This document shows, piece by piece, positions 23,001 to 32,736 of a stretch of 64,000 nt of DNA. Within the stretch, counting starts at the first letter, position 1. Each line of letters opens with the position of its first letter. The notes beneath the pieces were generated by a model. The model searched no databases, was not told where the DNA came from, and worked only from the letters and a program-made list of their open reading frames with translations. Position numbers and translations under genes: made by a program. The DNA is from Polysphondylium violaceum (Eukaryota > Evosea > Eumycetozoa > Dictyosteliales > Dictyosteliaceae). The stretch is taken from positions 1 through 64,000 of the forward strand of contig AJWJ01000037.1 in NCBI GenBank assembly GCA_000277445.1, read 5' to 3'.

Positions 23001-23335
23001 CAGTCATTCATAAGAATAAAGTTTGTTTTCATTGTATATTTTGCGCGATAAATTCATTTCCCTTATTTTTGTTATTTACCAATATTGCGTGTAAAAAGTT
23101 ATCTATCGAGATATATAAATAATAGCATATCTGAGTTATTATTTGTATATCTTGATTGGTCGAGATATCTTCCATCTTAGCACTATTGAGATTTATGTAT
23201 AAATCAAGCAATGTTATCCTTTCTAAATGTGTAGTGTGAGTCGAAAAAAGAAATAAAAAAAAAAAAAAAAAAAAATAACTTTCATTTTCAGATATTTTCA
23301 ATGTCTTAAGATACAGATATATTAAAGAGAGAGAA
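23001..23335. promoter_or_regulatory. Upstream region of the beta-lactamase-fold gene
   Basis: A+T-rich, with a 23-base A run near 23255. The last 50 bases before the ATG contain CAGATATTTT and ACAGATATA units similar to those before several other genes here. Confidence 0.5.
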
Positions 23336-25270
23336 ATGAATAAGGATGAATACTCTCCCTTGATTAGTGATAAAAGTCCTATAAACATAAATAATAACGA
23401 TCACAATCACGTTGACGGTGGTGGCAGTAGTAGTCAAACTAGAATAGATATAAATAATAATAATAATCACAATAGTAATAACAATAATGGTAGTAGTCAT
23501 AGTAGTTTAAACAACACAACACATAGAAAATATATACCCCGAGACGACGATTACGATGATCAGTATGACATAAACAACAGCAATCACAATAGTCATCTCT
23601 ACAAGGATGAATGGGAAACATCTGGTGATTATTTGAAAACAAAGCAAAAGTTTAGTTTTAAAAAGAAATTGTTCCCGTTGATTGTGTTTGCGTTGATAAC
23701 GGCCGTGCTTGTCTTTTTGGTTATATTCAGTCTACCCTATGGTGACTTAAACACAATTTACAATCAGTCGCCATTCTACATAGAAAACAACGATCTCTTG
23801 CTCGAGATGGCAATGAAGTCCAGAGCCTATTTATTAGACATACACGGGAATACCACAATCTCGAAATTGGATTTCACCATTCTGTTGTCTGACCCCTCAG
23901 GCTCATGGTCCCTGGCTTCCTATAACGGTGAGGTGCTATCAAATGCAACCACACTGGTCTATCTACCCTTTTTAACTGCTGCTGTAAAGTAAGTAACAAA
24001 GCAATGATGATACATATGTAGACGGTATAATCTAATCCAATGTAAACTCTACCAGTTGGTGTATAAATTCAAATAAAGATCCACATTGTCTACAAATGGC
24101 AGCAGGACCAATGTTGGATGATTTTAGTTCAATCCATGCCGGTATTTTATTGGATATCGTTACAAATTCTCCAAATCAACAGTTTTCAGGTGACTTGAAT
24201 GATCCCAGATTCATTGAATGGATGTCAAAGAGAGAAGGCGTGGAAAAGTTTCTACAAGGCTTTGATTTGCTTGGTAATCAAACGATCATTAATAAGGTTT
24301 ATCCCTCAAACTCTGGTCCAATGTAAGTAGAGGATCAATAGTAATAGTAGTAGTGATTAGAGTAATCAATTAACAATGTTATGTCAACATCAACAGCCCA
24401 ATCTGGGGAGAAGAGTATATATATAATATAACAGGTGCAAATTACTTGAACTCCTATGAGTTGGCACTACTGATGCTCTATGTCACCAATCAGGGTATGT
24501 TGTCTGCAGGACACTCGTATATGACAGATTTGTTGGCAAGACAGACGTTTTCTCAATACACTTCACTGGGCTTTGGATTGCCACCGGGATCGGTGTTGCA
24601 CACGGTGATGGGCACCAGCAAGACAGACGTAAACGAGGTGGCCCACATCATTTTGCCCAATGGCAAGGAAATGATTATGAGTGTCTTTTCCGATGGCTAC
24701 CAAAACTTTGGTAACCCACCCTACCAATCGTCGATCCTTGGTGTCTTTGCAGAGAATCTGCTCAGCTACATGAACCTGACCTATGGCAATCCGCCACAGA
24801 TCATCATGTCGGTGACGGGGTGTGGCGAGTCGATCCAGATACAGGGCGACTGGCAGTCTGGCCAGTCTCAGCAGGCATACAACGGCACTTATCTCTATAT
24901 TGCCGGCAGTGGGGGTAGCAGTCAGCCAGGAAACATCACATGGACAATAGACATTGAGCAAACAGGCCTCTATGAGGTGTGTGCTTGGTTCCCTGGTGGC
25001 TCAAACCACTCGAGTGCCGTCTACATCATTGAGCCCAACGCCACAGACCAGCCATACAAATACAGAATCAATCAAATGCATTATGGTGCTCGTTGGATTC
25101 TGATAAACTCTTTTTACTTGATCAAAGGTGCCAAGCCAACCATCACAATTTCGGCCTCTGGCGTGTCTCCATCCAACATTGTCGTAGCAGATTCTATCAA
25201 GCTCACAATGTGGCCCTCCAATAACGATATTCCTGGATTTGCTAACTCAAATTTTATCATCCCAAATTAA
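23336..25270 (+). CDS. Membrane-anchored beta-lactamase-fold pseudoenzyme with golvesin-type C-terminal domain
   Basis: Three exons: 23336 to 23988, 24056 to 24322 and 24397 to 25270, giving 597 residues. The N-terminus is an Asn/Ser/Asp-rich cytoplasmic tail of about 110 residues. One transmembrane helix follows at about 113 to 133. Residues 140 to 440 resemble class A beta-lactamase / PBP-like proteins (FLTAAVK helix, YLNSYELALLMLYVTNQG, HIILPNGKEMIMSVFSDG). The catalytic motifs appear lost. The SxxK position reads TTLV before YLPFL, and the KTG strand reads VMG in LHTVMGTSKTDVNEVA. The last 120 residues (WTIDIEQTGLYEVCAWFPGG ... ILINSFYLIKG ... VVADSIKLTMWPS) match the golvesin/Xly carbohydrate- or wall-binding domain pattern. 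A surface binding protein or receptor is inferred. The NLR-like gene starts 127 bp downstream on the same strand. Confidence 0.78.
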
Positions 25271-25397
25271 TAAATTATTAAGAACTACGCCCCCAAGCCT
25301 TCAAGGCCCAGATATTTTTTTTTTTTTTTTTAGTAATGACACACGCAAAGATCTTTTTTTTTTTTATGAGGCATTTGATAAAAGAGATAGAAAGGTT

Positions 25398-28300
25398 ATG
25401 GAGGTAAAGGTGATTGAGAATGATGGCGAGTCATTGGAGTTTAACTCCAACTCTAATGAGTATGAGGGCTACTCAAAGAGTAGTGATTCAGGGCTCGCTC
25501 ACTATACTCATTGTTTTAAACCTCATGATCTTGATGATAGTTTGTGGCCTCATTCAGCACATGGCCGATTGATTATCAGTTGTAGAGATTCAAAGACATT
25601 GTATGGCAGTGGAGTTATTGTTGGACCAAATATGATTTTAACAGCCGCACATAATCTTTTTGACTCGAGTTCCAGTGTTGGTAATTGGCCCGAATCAATT
25701 TCATTTATCGCCAATGGTGACAAAACTAAACAACGATATCAATCTGCAGTATTGATTAGACATTGTGATCACAGAAAAGATCCCTTTGATGTGGGTCTTT
25801 TGATTCTCCGTGATGCAATCGGATTTAAATTTGGTTGGTATGGTATGTTGAGCACGAGTTTAAATGGTCATTTAAAGTGTTTTAAAATTATGGTGACAGG
25901 ATACCCTGCAGAGGATTTACACAACACAAAGAAATACAAAGAATACGATATCACTGGAAAGATATCAGTAAAAGCAAATACAATGTTTTCATATAATCTA
26001 TCAACCAAACATGGCCAAAGTGGAGGTGCTATCTGGAAACAGTGTCCTAGTATCATTGAAAACAATAGTTCAAGTGTATTTGTAATCGGTGTTCATACAA
26101 AAGAAGGTGGATTAGGTACTCAATTAACATATGATATATTTAAATTACTCGTTCAATATATTAAAAAATATCATTTTAAAAGTTATTCCCAACCCTTACC
26201 TTATAGTAATAATAATAATAATAATGATAATAATAATAATAATAAAACAATTGAATGGTACTATAATCAAGCTAAAAAATATCAACAGGAGAATAAAATA
26301 GAAAAAGAGTTGGAATACCTTCAATTAGCCTTTAAATTATCAGCACAAAAGACTTTGATTCAAGATCCAGAGTGGATAGAAGATTATGCAAATAGTTTAT
26401 TAAAAGTATATAATGCATCTTTAGAATTGACCAAAAGATCAGTGTATTTATCAGAGTCTTTTAATTTATTTCAAAAGTTATTTGAACAAAATTGTTCACC
26501 AGAATTGATTTCTAGAGTTCAGGATAAACTATCAATCATTTGTCAACAAGGTTTGGGTGGTTTAGATATTAATGTTTATGGAAAAAATCATGCTTCAGTA
26601 CAGCCCAAATTGCCAAGGGTAACTTACACCAAAGTAATCCACAAAATACCAGATTTACCTACAAATCTAATACCAAGAAATGATCATCAAGACAATGTAA
26701 ACTATATTGAAAAGATTCATAAAATATTTAATAATGTCTCTAGTTGTAGAATAACTATCACTGGCATGGGAGGAATTGGTAAAACAACATTGGCAAAACA
26801 ATTTGCGTACAATTGTTTTGAAAAGAAGCTATTTAGTCATATATTCTTTATTTCGAGCGACTCTAATGAAAATTTGGTCAAAGATTATAAAACCATTTTA
26901 AAGTTTTATCTTGGTATTAGAGAATTGGATTCCTCAGATTCCGATTGTATTATAAGGTTCACACAAGCCATTGAAAGCCTTCCATCATCTTGTTCAACTC
27001 TTTTAATCTATGATAATGTTGAAAGCAAACAATTTCTTTTAAACAAAATTCCTTTGGACAATGCAAAGATTATAATTACATCGAGAAATAGGCAAACTAG
27101 TGGTGATCCATGGGATTCAATGATATCATTAGAATTGCTTTCATTAAAAGAATCGGTCCAATTATTTGAAAAATGGTTGGCGGATTTTATCGATCAACAA
27201 GATAGAGATCAATTGGAAAACTTGTCAAATATTCTTCAAAGACTTCCTCTTGCTATAGCTCATGCTTCTTCATATATTCAAAATCAGCAACTTACTATTC
27301 AAGAGTATATTAATGAATTTAGAGAATTTAAAGAAGAATTGGAAGACCAAGATGATTTGGAAGAACAATATAAATTCCAAGCGTCCTATGATAGACTGAT
27401 AGGAAAAACATTTAATATGGCAAAGACTAAATTATCTCAACCAGAAAAATTAATTTTAGAATATCTTGCCTATCTGAACCCTGATCAAATTAAAACATCT
27501 ACTCTAAGAATCATCCTCGATCACAAAACCGATCAGAAAATTAATATTTCACTTGGTAAATTATACAATTTTTCTTTGATTACTCAGTTGGATAAGCAAG
27601 GTACACTGTCAACTCATAGGGTGGTTCAGCATGTTTCACTGAGACAACAACATAGAGATTCAAAGATTAAAAAGAATTTAACCTTTATTTTAAATAGATT
27701 CTATCAATATCTCTATGATGATCAAGCGTCCAGGTATGGTGAAAATAATGTAGCAGAATATTATGCAGATTTATCAACAATTTCAAATCATGTTTCTTTT
27801 ATTGGTTCAATAGTCCAGTTACATTGCAAAGAAATTAAATGTGCAGGTATATTAATGAAACATCAGTTGATAATGAATTTAAACCATCAAAGACTATCCA
27901 TTGTCCATACCGATCAAAGTGCTTTGGAAGATCAATTTGAAAAATTTGATTTTCAACATAAAACTATTGATAAAAAAGATATTGCCCGTTTGGTTTATCA
28001 AGTGATCTCTAGAGATTGTCTGGAAAATGATTATCATATTACTCGATACTCCAACAACTATATTTATAGTTTAATTAAAATTATCTCTGATTCAGTGTCA
28101 AAGAATCTATTGTCACTAGATAGAGCAAAAGTGGTTGTCGTGTATATATTTGATTTATCAAGATATCTAGATTTAAAGAATATCTCTTTGGTGATTGATA
28201 ATTTTATCTTGTCAATTAATAACGGTACATTTACAGACATACAAATTCAAGATATTGTTTCTCTCACTAAACAACTATCCAATCCACTTATGGATGGTTT

Positions 28301-31256
28301 CAACATCTCTACAATAATCCAAATTGTTTGTTGTGTATTGGATTCTAAGCAATTATCAAATGAAAAGATCCAGTTTCTAATCGGTCAAACTTTATCTTTA
28401 TCAACGCCAACCATCAATGGACAACAAATTACATCCATTATCGAATCACTCTTACAACTCATTCAATCAAAAAATCTATCTAACTCGGATATAGATAGAA
28501 TAGTTCACTTTATTCTTTGCCTAACAAAGCCAAATGTCGATGGGTACAATGTATCCATTATTACAAAAACTATGGTCAACTTGATTAAACAAAATCAGCT
28601 TGGTATCTCTCAAATCCAAGAGATTGTAAACCACACTCTATTATTAACGGGTGTTAATATAAATGGATTGGAAATGTCATCAATTTTGCAATCTATTACC
28701 AACCTCTATAAAGATAATAATGACAAGAATATAAAACCCATCATCAAACATGTAGGAACAATTATCAATCATATTTCAACGTTGGATCAAGTTTCTTTTG
28801 TAATTAAAGTTGTATCTGATCTTTTTAAATCAAATACTCTGGAACAAGTCGAAAGTATAATTAAAAAAACCTTTTTTATAATCAGTCAAGAGATGAATGG
28901 AGGTGAAGTTGGCTTTATTATAAGATCTATTGAAAAACTAGTTCAAGAAAAAGATCATGAAACCATTACATCTATTCTAGACAATACCTGTTTATTCTCG
29001 AAAGATATTAATGCAAGAAATATTTCATGTATTATCCACTTTTTCACAGAGATTATAGAGAATAACGTTGAAAGGGATATACAAACATTTATCATTAATC
29101 ACACTCTTCAATTTGAAATTCAATATATGGATGGCAATGAAGTAAAGTTAATCATGAAAGCAATCTTGTCATTGTATAAAAAATTAAATTTATCAAACGA
29201 TCAAATTTTAAATATAATTAAATCGACCAAGCAATTTGTAATATCAAATAGTGGAGAGCAGATTGCTACAATGATTAGATCACTATCATCTCTAAATCTT
29301 CCTATATTGGAATCTCCCAATACCACAACAACTAATCGTGGACCAGCTTTACCTTCAAAAACAAGTAATATATTTATTTCACCTGTAATTAAATCAATTT
29401 TGATTTCGTCAAAAAATAATCCAAATAGTATTGTTAAACATACAAATGCATTATCGGGTTACATCTCCTCCATTATTAGTTTAATAGTATCTAAAAAGAC
29501 CTATTTATCAGAGAAACAAATGACTCTTACAACCAATCTCTGCCAGGTCTTGATTAAAAACTCTATGGACATACACGAGATCTCTACGATTATTGAATGT
29601 ATATCATCGCTATTTTCTCGACACAATCTTTCATCAGAAAATATTGAACAGATAGTATCATTTACACAATCACTTATGAAACAAGAAGCAATGGATGGAA
29701 ACCAAATCTCTTCCATTATAAATTCACTCTCCAGCACTTTTACTCGATACAAGCTATCAATGTACCAAACAAACAAAGTATTTGATTATGTAAGAATGGT
29801 ATCAAATAAGATGAAGTCCAGCTCTACCCTCTCCTCTGTTGTCCAGTCTATCGTATCATTATTTGGCCAAGGCCGTCTCACACACCAACAAATCCAGAGC
29901 TCGATGGATTTTACATTATCTACACTCACATCGCATATGGATGGATATGACATCTCTAGTATACTCAATCTTTTTTCTCATCTTGTACAAAAAAATGATG
30001 ACAATATCTATAAGATAATCAAGCATTTCAAAACAATATCCAATGAGTTCTATGGTTCCAATATATCTTCCATCCTCCACAAGATATCAAGTTTGTTTAA
30101 AGAAATTCCACAAGAGAAAACCCTATCCAAGATCATTTCCAACACAACAGAGCTTTTGTCAAACAAAATGGATGGGCAAGAAATTATCTCTATTATCAAT
30201 ACAATCACTACTTTCTACAAGTCCCCTCCTGGCAGCAGTACCTATATTGACTGCGAGAACATTGATCGGATTATCATTCAAACCAAAAGATTTAAAAACA
30301 TAGATGGCTATCAAATATCGTTGGTCATCAATGCCATTGCCCTATTGTATCAACATAATATAGGAGACTATCAGATCAACAATATCATAAACCATGCACT
30401 CTCTCTGTCTTTTCCGAATATCAAATGCTATGATTCCATCATTAAAAACCTGTTTTTAATCTATAGCCTCGAGGAAAGAAACAAGATTGTGTCAGTGTGT
30501 AAACTGGAAATGAAACCTTTTATCAATCCCGCAACACTGCTGTACAATTTCAATAATGACAAACTTTTCAAAGGTGTTCAAGAACAAGATGAAATAGAAT
30601 TCAAGCAGACCCATATCAAAAGAATACAAGAGATTCTTGGCAAAGTATCCAAACAAACACAACAACAACTCGCTATCATTCAACATGAAATCTATCTATC
30701 GACCTCTTTGTTTTATTGCCAAGATCAACTCATAGAAAAGATAATAGACTATACCGTGATCCTAACCACTCATTTAAAATTAAAAGAAACCGATATCCTA
30801 TTGATCATCAAACATCTCTCTATTATTTCCACCTCGTTTTGTAGCCAACAAGATCTATTAGAGTGCCTGATCAAATCCTCTATTGTATTTAAAGATATCA
30901 TCAAAAACAACTATCATCAATTCTATTTAATCTTGCAATCTTTGGTCACAAGCAATAGCAACAGTAGTAATATTCAACAACAAATATCCATAATTATCAA
31001 TATACTAAAATCACTACCAAATGATATTATGCAACTCCTTCTCGACGATAGCAACTCATGTTTTAATCTCTCAAACATCATCCAAAGACTCTTGTATTTT
31101 GAATCAAACTACAAAGGATTTCTCCAAGATCTCCATCAACAACTGGTGACAATTAGCCAAAGAGATCAATCGCTGACTGATGAAAAATGGATTCATATGG
31201 TGATCTATAAAATATTTGATCCAAAAACTATATTTAATCCCAGTAATGAATGTTGA
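25398..31256 (+). CDS. NLR-like STAND protein: trypsin-like protease, NB-ARC ATPase, about 18 helical repeats
   Basis: Intronless, 1952 residues from the ATG at 25398; the frame is open further upstream, but that part overlaps the previous gene's stop and translates poly-T. Residues 50 to 260 are a trypsin/V8-like serine protease with a complete triad: His85 (LTAAHNLF), Asp131 (DPFDVGLLIL) and Ser208 (HGQSGGAIW). Residues 284 to 390 form a helical linker. The NB-ARC module spans about 430 to 800: Walker A GMGGIGKTTLAKQFA with Lys462, Walker B TLLIYDNVES, IIITSRN, and LPLAIAHASSYIQ. A winged-helix end follows with LSTHRVVQHVSLRQQH, the MHD-like position. About residues 885 to 1675 consist of repeats of 37 to 42 residues. 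The C-terminal 280 residues are helical and less regular. STAND ATPases oligomerise on ligand sensing; here the protease would be the effector. An immune or cell-fate role is inference. Confidence 0.88.
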   Translation: MEVKVIENDGESLEFNSNSNEYEGYSKSSDSGLAHYTHCFKPHDLDDSLWPHSAHGRLIISCRDSKTLYGSGVIVGPNMILTAAHNLFDSSSSVGNWPESISFIANGDKTKQRYQSAVLIRHCDHRKDPFDVGLLILRDAIGFKFGWYGMLSTSLNGHLKCFKIMVTGYPAEDLHNTKKYKEYDITGKISVKANTMFSYNLSTKHGQSGGAIWKQCPSIIENNSSSVFVIGVHTKEGGLGTQLTYDIFKLLVQYIKKYHFKSYSQPLPYSNNNNNNDNNNNNKTIEWYYNQAKKYQQENKIEKELEYLQLAFKLSAQKTLIQDPEWIEDYANSLLKVYNASLELTKRSVYLSESFNLFQKLFEQNCSPELISRVQDKLSIICQQGLGGLDINVYGKNHASVQPKLPRVTYTKVIHKIPDLPTNLIPRNDHQDNVNYIEKIHKIFNNVSSCRITITGMGGIGKTTLAKQFAYNCFEKKLFSHIFFISSDSNENLVKDYKTILKFYLGIRELDSSDSDCIIRFTQAIESLPSSCSTLLIYDNVESKQFLLNKIPLDNAKIIITSRNRQTSGDPWDSMISLELLSLKESVQLFEKWLADFIDQQDRDQLENLSNILQRLPLAIAHASSYIQNQQLTIQEYINEFREFKEELEDQDDLEEQYKFQASYDRLIGKTFNMAKTKLSQPEKLILEYLAYLNPDQIKTSTLRIILDHKTDQKINISLGKLYNFSLITQLDKQGTLSTHRVVQHVSLRQQHRDSKIKKNLTFILNRFYQYLYDDQASRYGENNVAEYYADLSTISNHVSFIGSIVQLHCKEIKCAGILMKHQLIMNLNHQRLSIVHTDQSALEDQFEKFDFQHKTIDKKDIARLVYQVISRDCLENDYHITRYSNNYIYSLIKIISDSVSKNLLSLDRAKVVVVYIFDLSRYLDLKNISLVIDNFILSINNGTFTDIQIQDIVSLTKQLSNPLMDGFNISTIIQIVCCVLDSKQLSNEKIQFLIGQTLSLSTPTINGQQITSIIESLLQLIQSKNLSNSDIDRIVHFILCLTKPNVDGYNVSIITKTMVNLIKQNQLGISQIQEIVNHTLLLTGVNINGLEMSSILQSITNLYKDNNDKNIKPIIKHVGTIINHISTLDQVSFVIKVVSDLFKSNTLEQVESIIKKTFFIISQEMNGGEVGFIIRSIEKLVQEKDHETITSILDNTCLFSKDINARNISCIIHFFTEIIENNVERDIQTFIINHTLQFEIQYMDGNEVKLIMKAILSLYKKLNLSNDQILNIIKSTKQFVISNSGEQIATMIRSLSSLNLPILESPNTTTTNRGPALPSKTSNIFISPVIKSILISSKNNPNSIVKHTNALSGYISSIISLIVSKKTYLSEKQMTLTTNLCQVLIKNSMDIHEISTIIECISSLFSRHNLSSENIEQIVSFTQSLMKQEAMDGNQISSIINSLSSTFTRYKLSMYQTNKVFDYVRMVSNKMKSSSTLSSVVQSIVSLFGQGRLTHQQIQSSMDFTLSTLTSHMDGYDISSILNLFSHLVQKNDDNIYKIIKHFKTISNEFYGSNISSILHKISSLFKEIPQEKTLSKIISNTTELLSNKMDGQEIISIINTITTFYKSPPGSSTYIDCENIDRIIIQTKRFKNIDGYQISLVINAIALLYQHNIGDYQINNIINHALSLSFPNIKCYDSIIKNLFLIYSLEERNKIVSVCKLEMKPFINPATLLYNFNNDKLFKGVQEQDEIEFKQTHIKRIQEILGKVSKQTQQQLAIIQHEIYLSTSLFYCQDQLIEKIIDYTVILTTHLKLKETDILLIIKHLSIISTSFCSQQDLLECLIKSSIVFKDIIKNNYHQFYLILQSLVTSNSNSSNIQQQISIIINILKSLPNDIMQLLLDDSNSCFNLSNIIQRLLYFESNYKGFLQDLHQQLVTISQRDQSLTDEKWIHMVIYKIFDPKTIFNPSNEC
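28050..30422 (+). repeat. Coding array of about 18 units of about 41 codons
   Basis: Within the NLR-like gene, units begin [DN]Gxx[IV]S[ST]II, continue with a hydrophobic helix, then xLSxxxIxxII and a T.xLS turn. Three consecutive units near the start are exactly 41 residues each. Later units vary from 37 to 42, with one irregular Thr/Asn-rich break near 29290 to 29450. Length and pattern suggest two-helix ARM/HEAT-like solenoid repeats, but the sequence is not a standard LRR, WD40, ankyrin or TPR repeat. The DNA is diverged between units, so the array is old rather than recently amplified. Confidence 0.75.
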
Positions 31257-31491
31257 TGTGTAAGTAAATTTATAACTACTCTATAAATCTGACATAAATG
31301 GGACCATTGGGGAAATTTACTAAATATCTAATTCTTTTTTAAAATTTAAATTTTTCTATTTGTTTTTTTTTTTAGATTTGATTAGATATTTTTTTTTTTT
31401 TTGTATCCGCTTGATTCGAATGTTTTAATAAAATTTAGTTTTTGTGGTGCAATATAATATATACGCTGTATTGATACATAAATAGGACACG

Positions 31492-32623
31492 ATGATGACG
31501 ATAACTGCTACATTGTTTTTTATATTGGGAGTTTTGACTCTTTGTACAAGTGGTCTATTAATACCACCAACTAATGAGAATATCTACTATATGGGCAGAA
31601 TCGACAAGTCCGACAACACACAATACACTTTCGCTTGGTCAGGTGCAGAGATATCTATTCTTTTGACAGGTACCACCAGTGTATCACCAGTGTTGGACTC
31701 TACAGGTCAAAACTATTTCAATGTCATCATTGATTTCACCATGTTCCCTATGTTAAATGTTTCATCGTCATCACCCCAACCATACAACATCACAGAGACA
31801 CTTAGTTTGGATCCCACTGAAACCTACAATATCATCTTAACTAAAAGAACAGAGGCAAGCATTGGGTTGATCAACTTTTATGGTTTTGAAGTCGACGACA
31901 CTGCTCAATTACTTCCCTATCCAGACATCCCAAGAAGATCTATCGAGTTTATTGGCGATAGTATTACATGTGGTTATGGTGATTTAGGCGTGCCTCCATG
32001 CGAATTTGAAGCTCGTACTGAAGATAACTTTATGTATGTATCTGTTGAGTTATTTCCTTTGTGTGAATAATAATGTATTAATATCAATGCAAATGTATAG
32101 GACTTATGGTGCACTTATTGCAAGAGAATTGGAAGCAGAGCTCTACATCGAGGCTTGGAGTGGCAAGGGTGTTGTTAGAAATTACCAAGCACCAAACATC
32201 ACCTCGAATGGAACTTTTCCCACCTTTTATCCATTAACCATTCCAACTGAATCGACCAATTACTGGGATTTCAGTGATTTCCAACCAGACGCAGTCGTAA
32301 TTAATTTAGGTACAAATGATTTCAGCAGTGAACCTATTCCACCACAAGATATATTCCAAAATGGATATATTAGTTTTGTCAATTTCATTAAATCCAAATA
32401 CACAAATAATCCAACATTTTTCTTGGCTTGTGGGCCAATGATTGGCAATCCATGTTGCCAATACGTTCAAAATGTAGCCACTACAGTGAATGCCATTTAC
32501 ATTGATATGCAAGGAATTCTCAATACCAATGATTATGGTTGCAATGGTCATCCAAATGTTTCTGGCCATTCTAAAATGGCCTCAATTGCCTCACCTATTA
32601 TTCAAAAGAATATGGGTTGGTAA
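31492..32623 (+). CDS. SGNH esterase, carbohydrate esterase family 2-like, secreted
   Basis: Two exons: 31492 to 32033 and 32101 to 32623, giving 354 residues. A signal peptide covers residues 1 to about 22. An N-terminal beta-jelly-roll of about 120 residues (FAWSGAEISILLTG) precedes the SGNH domain, the two-domain order of CE2 acetylesterases. The nucleophile is in FIGDSITCGYGD (Ser157), block III in VVINLGTNDFS, and the catalytic His in GHPNVSGHSKMA. The exon junction restores NFM-TYGALIAREL and EAWSGKGVVRNY, conserved in CE2. The enzyme likely removes acetyl groups from polysaccharide in a lysosome or outside the cell. Confidence 0.9.
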
Positions 32624-32736
32624 TAGATAGTAATAATAATAATAATAACAAGAGTACACTACAACAACAATATTGTTCAAAATAAAACATTTTTCATTTT
32701 TTTATGGTATATGTACAAGGTATGTTTGGTATTTGT

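Noticed and set aside
25239-25397. Extending the NLR-like protein upstream to the full open frame
   Set aside because: The extension overlaps the stop codon of the preceding gene and translates poly-T into Phe runs; the ATG at 25398 is the sensible start.
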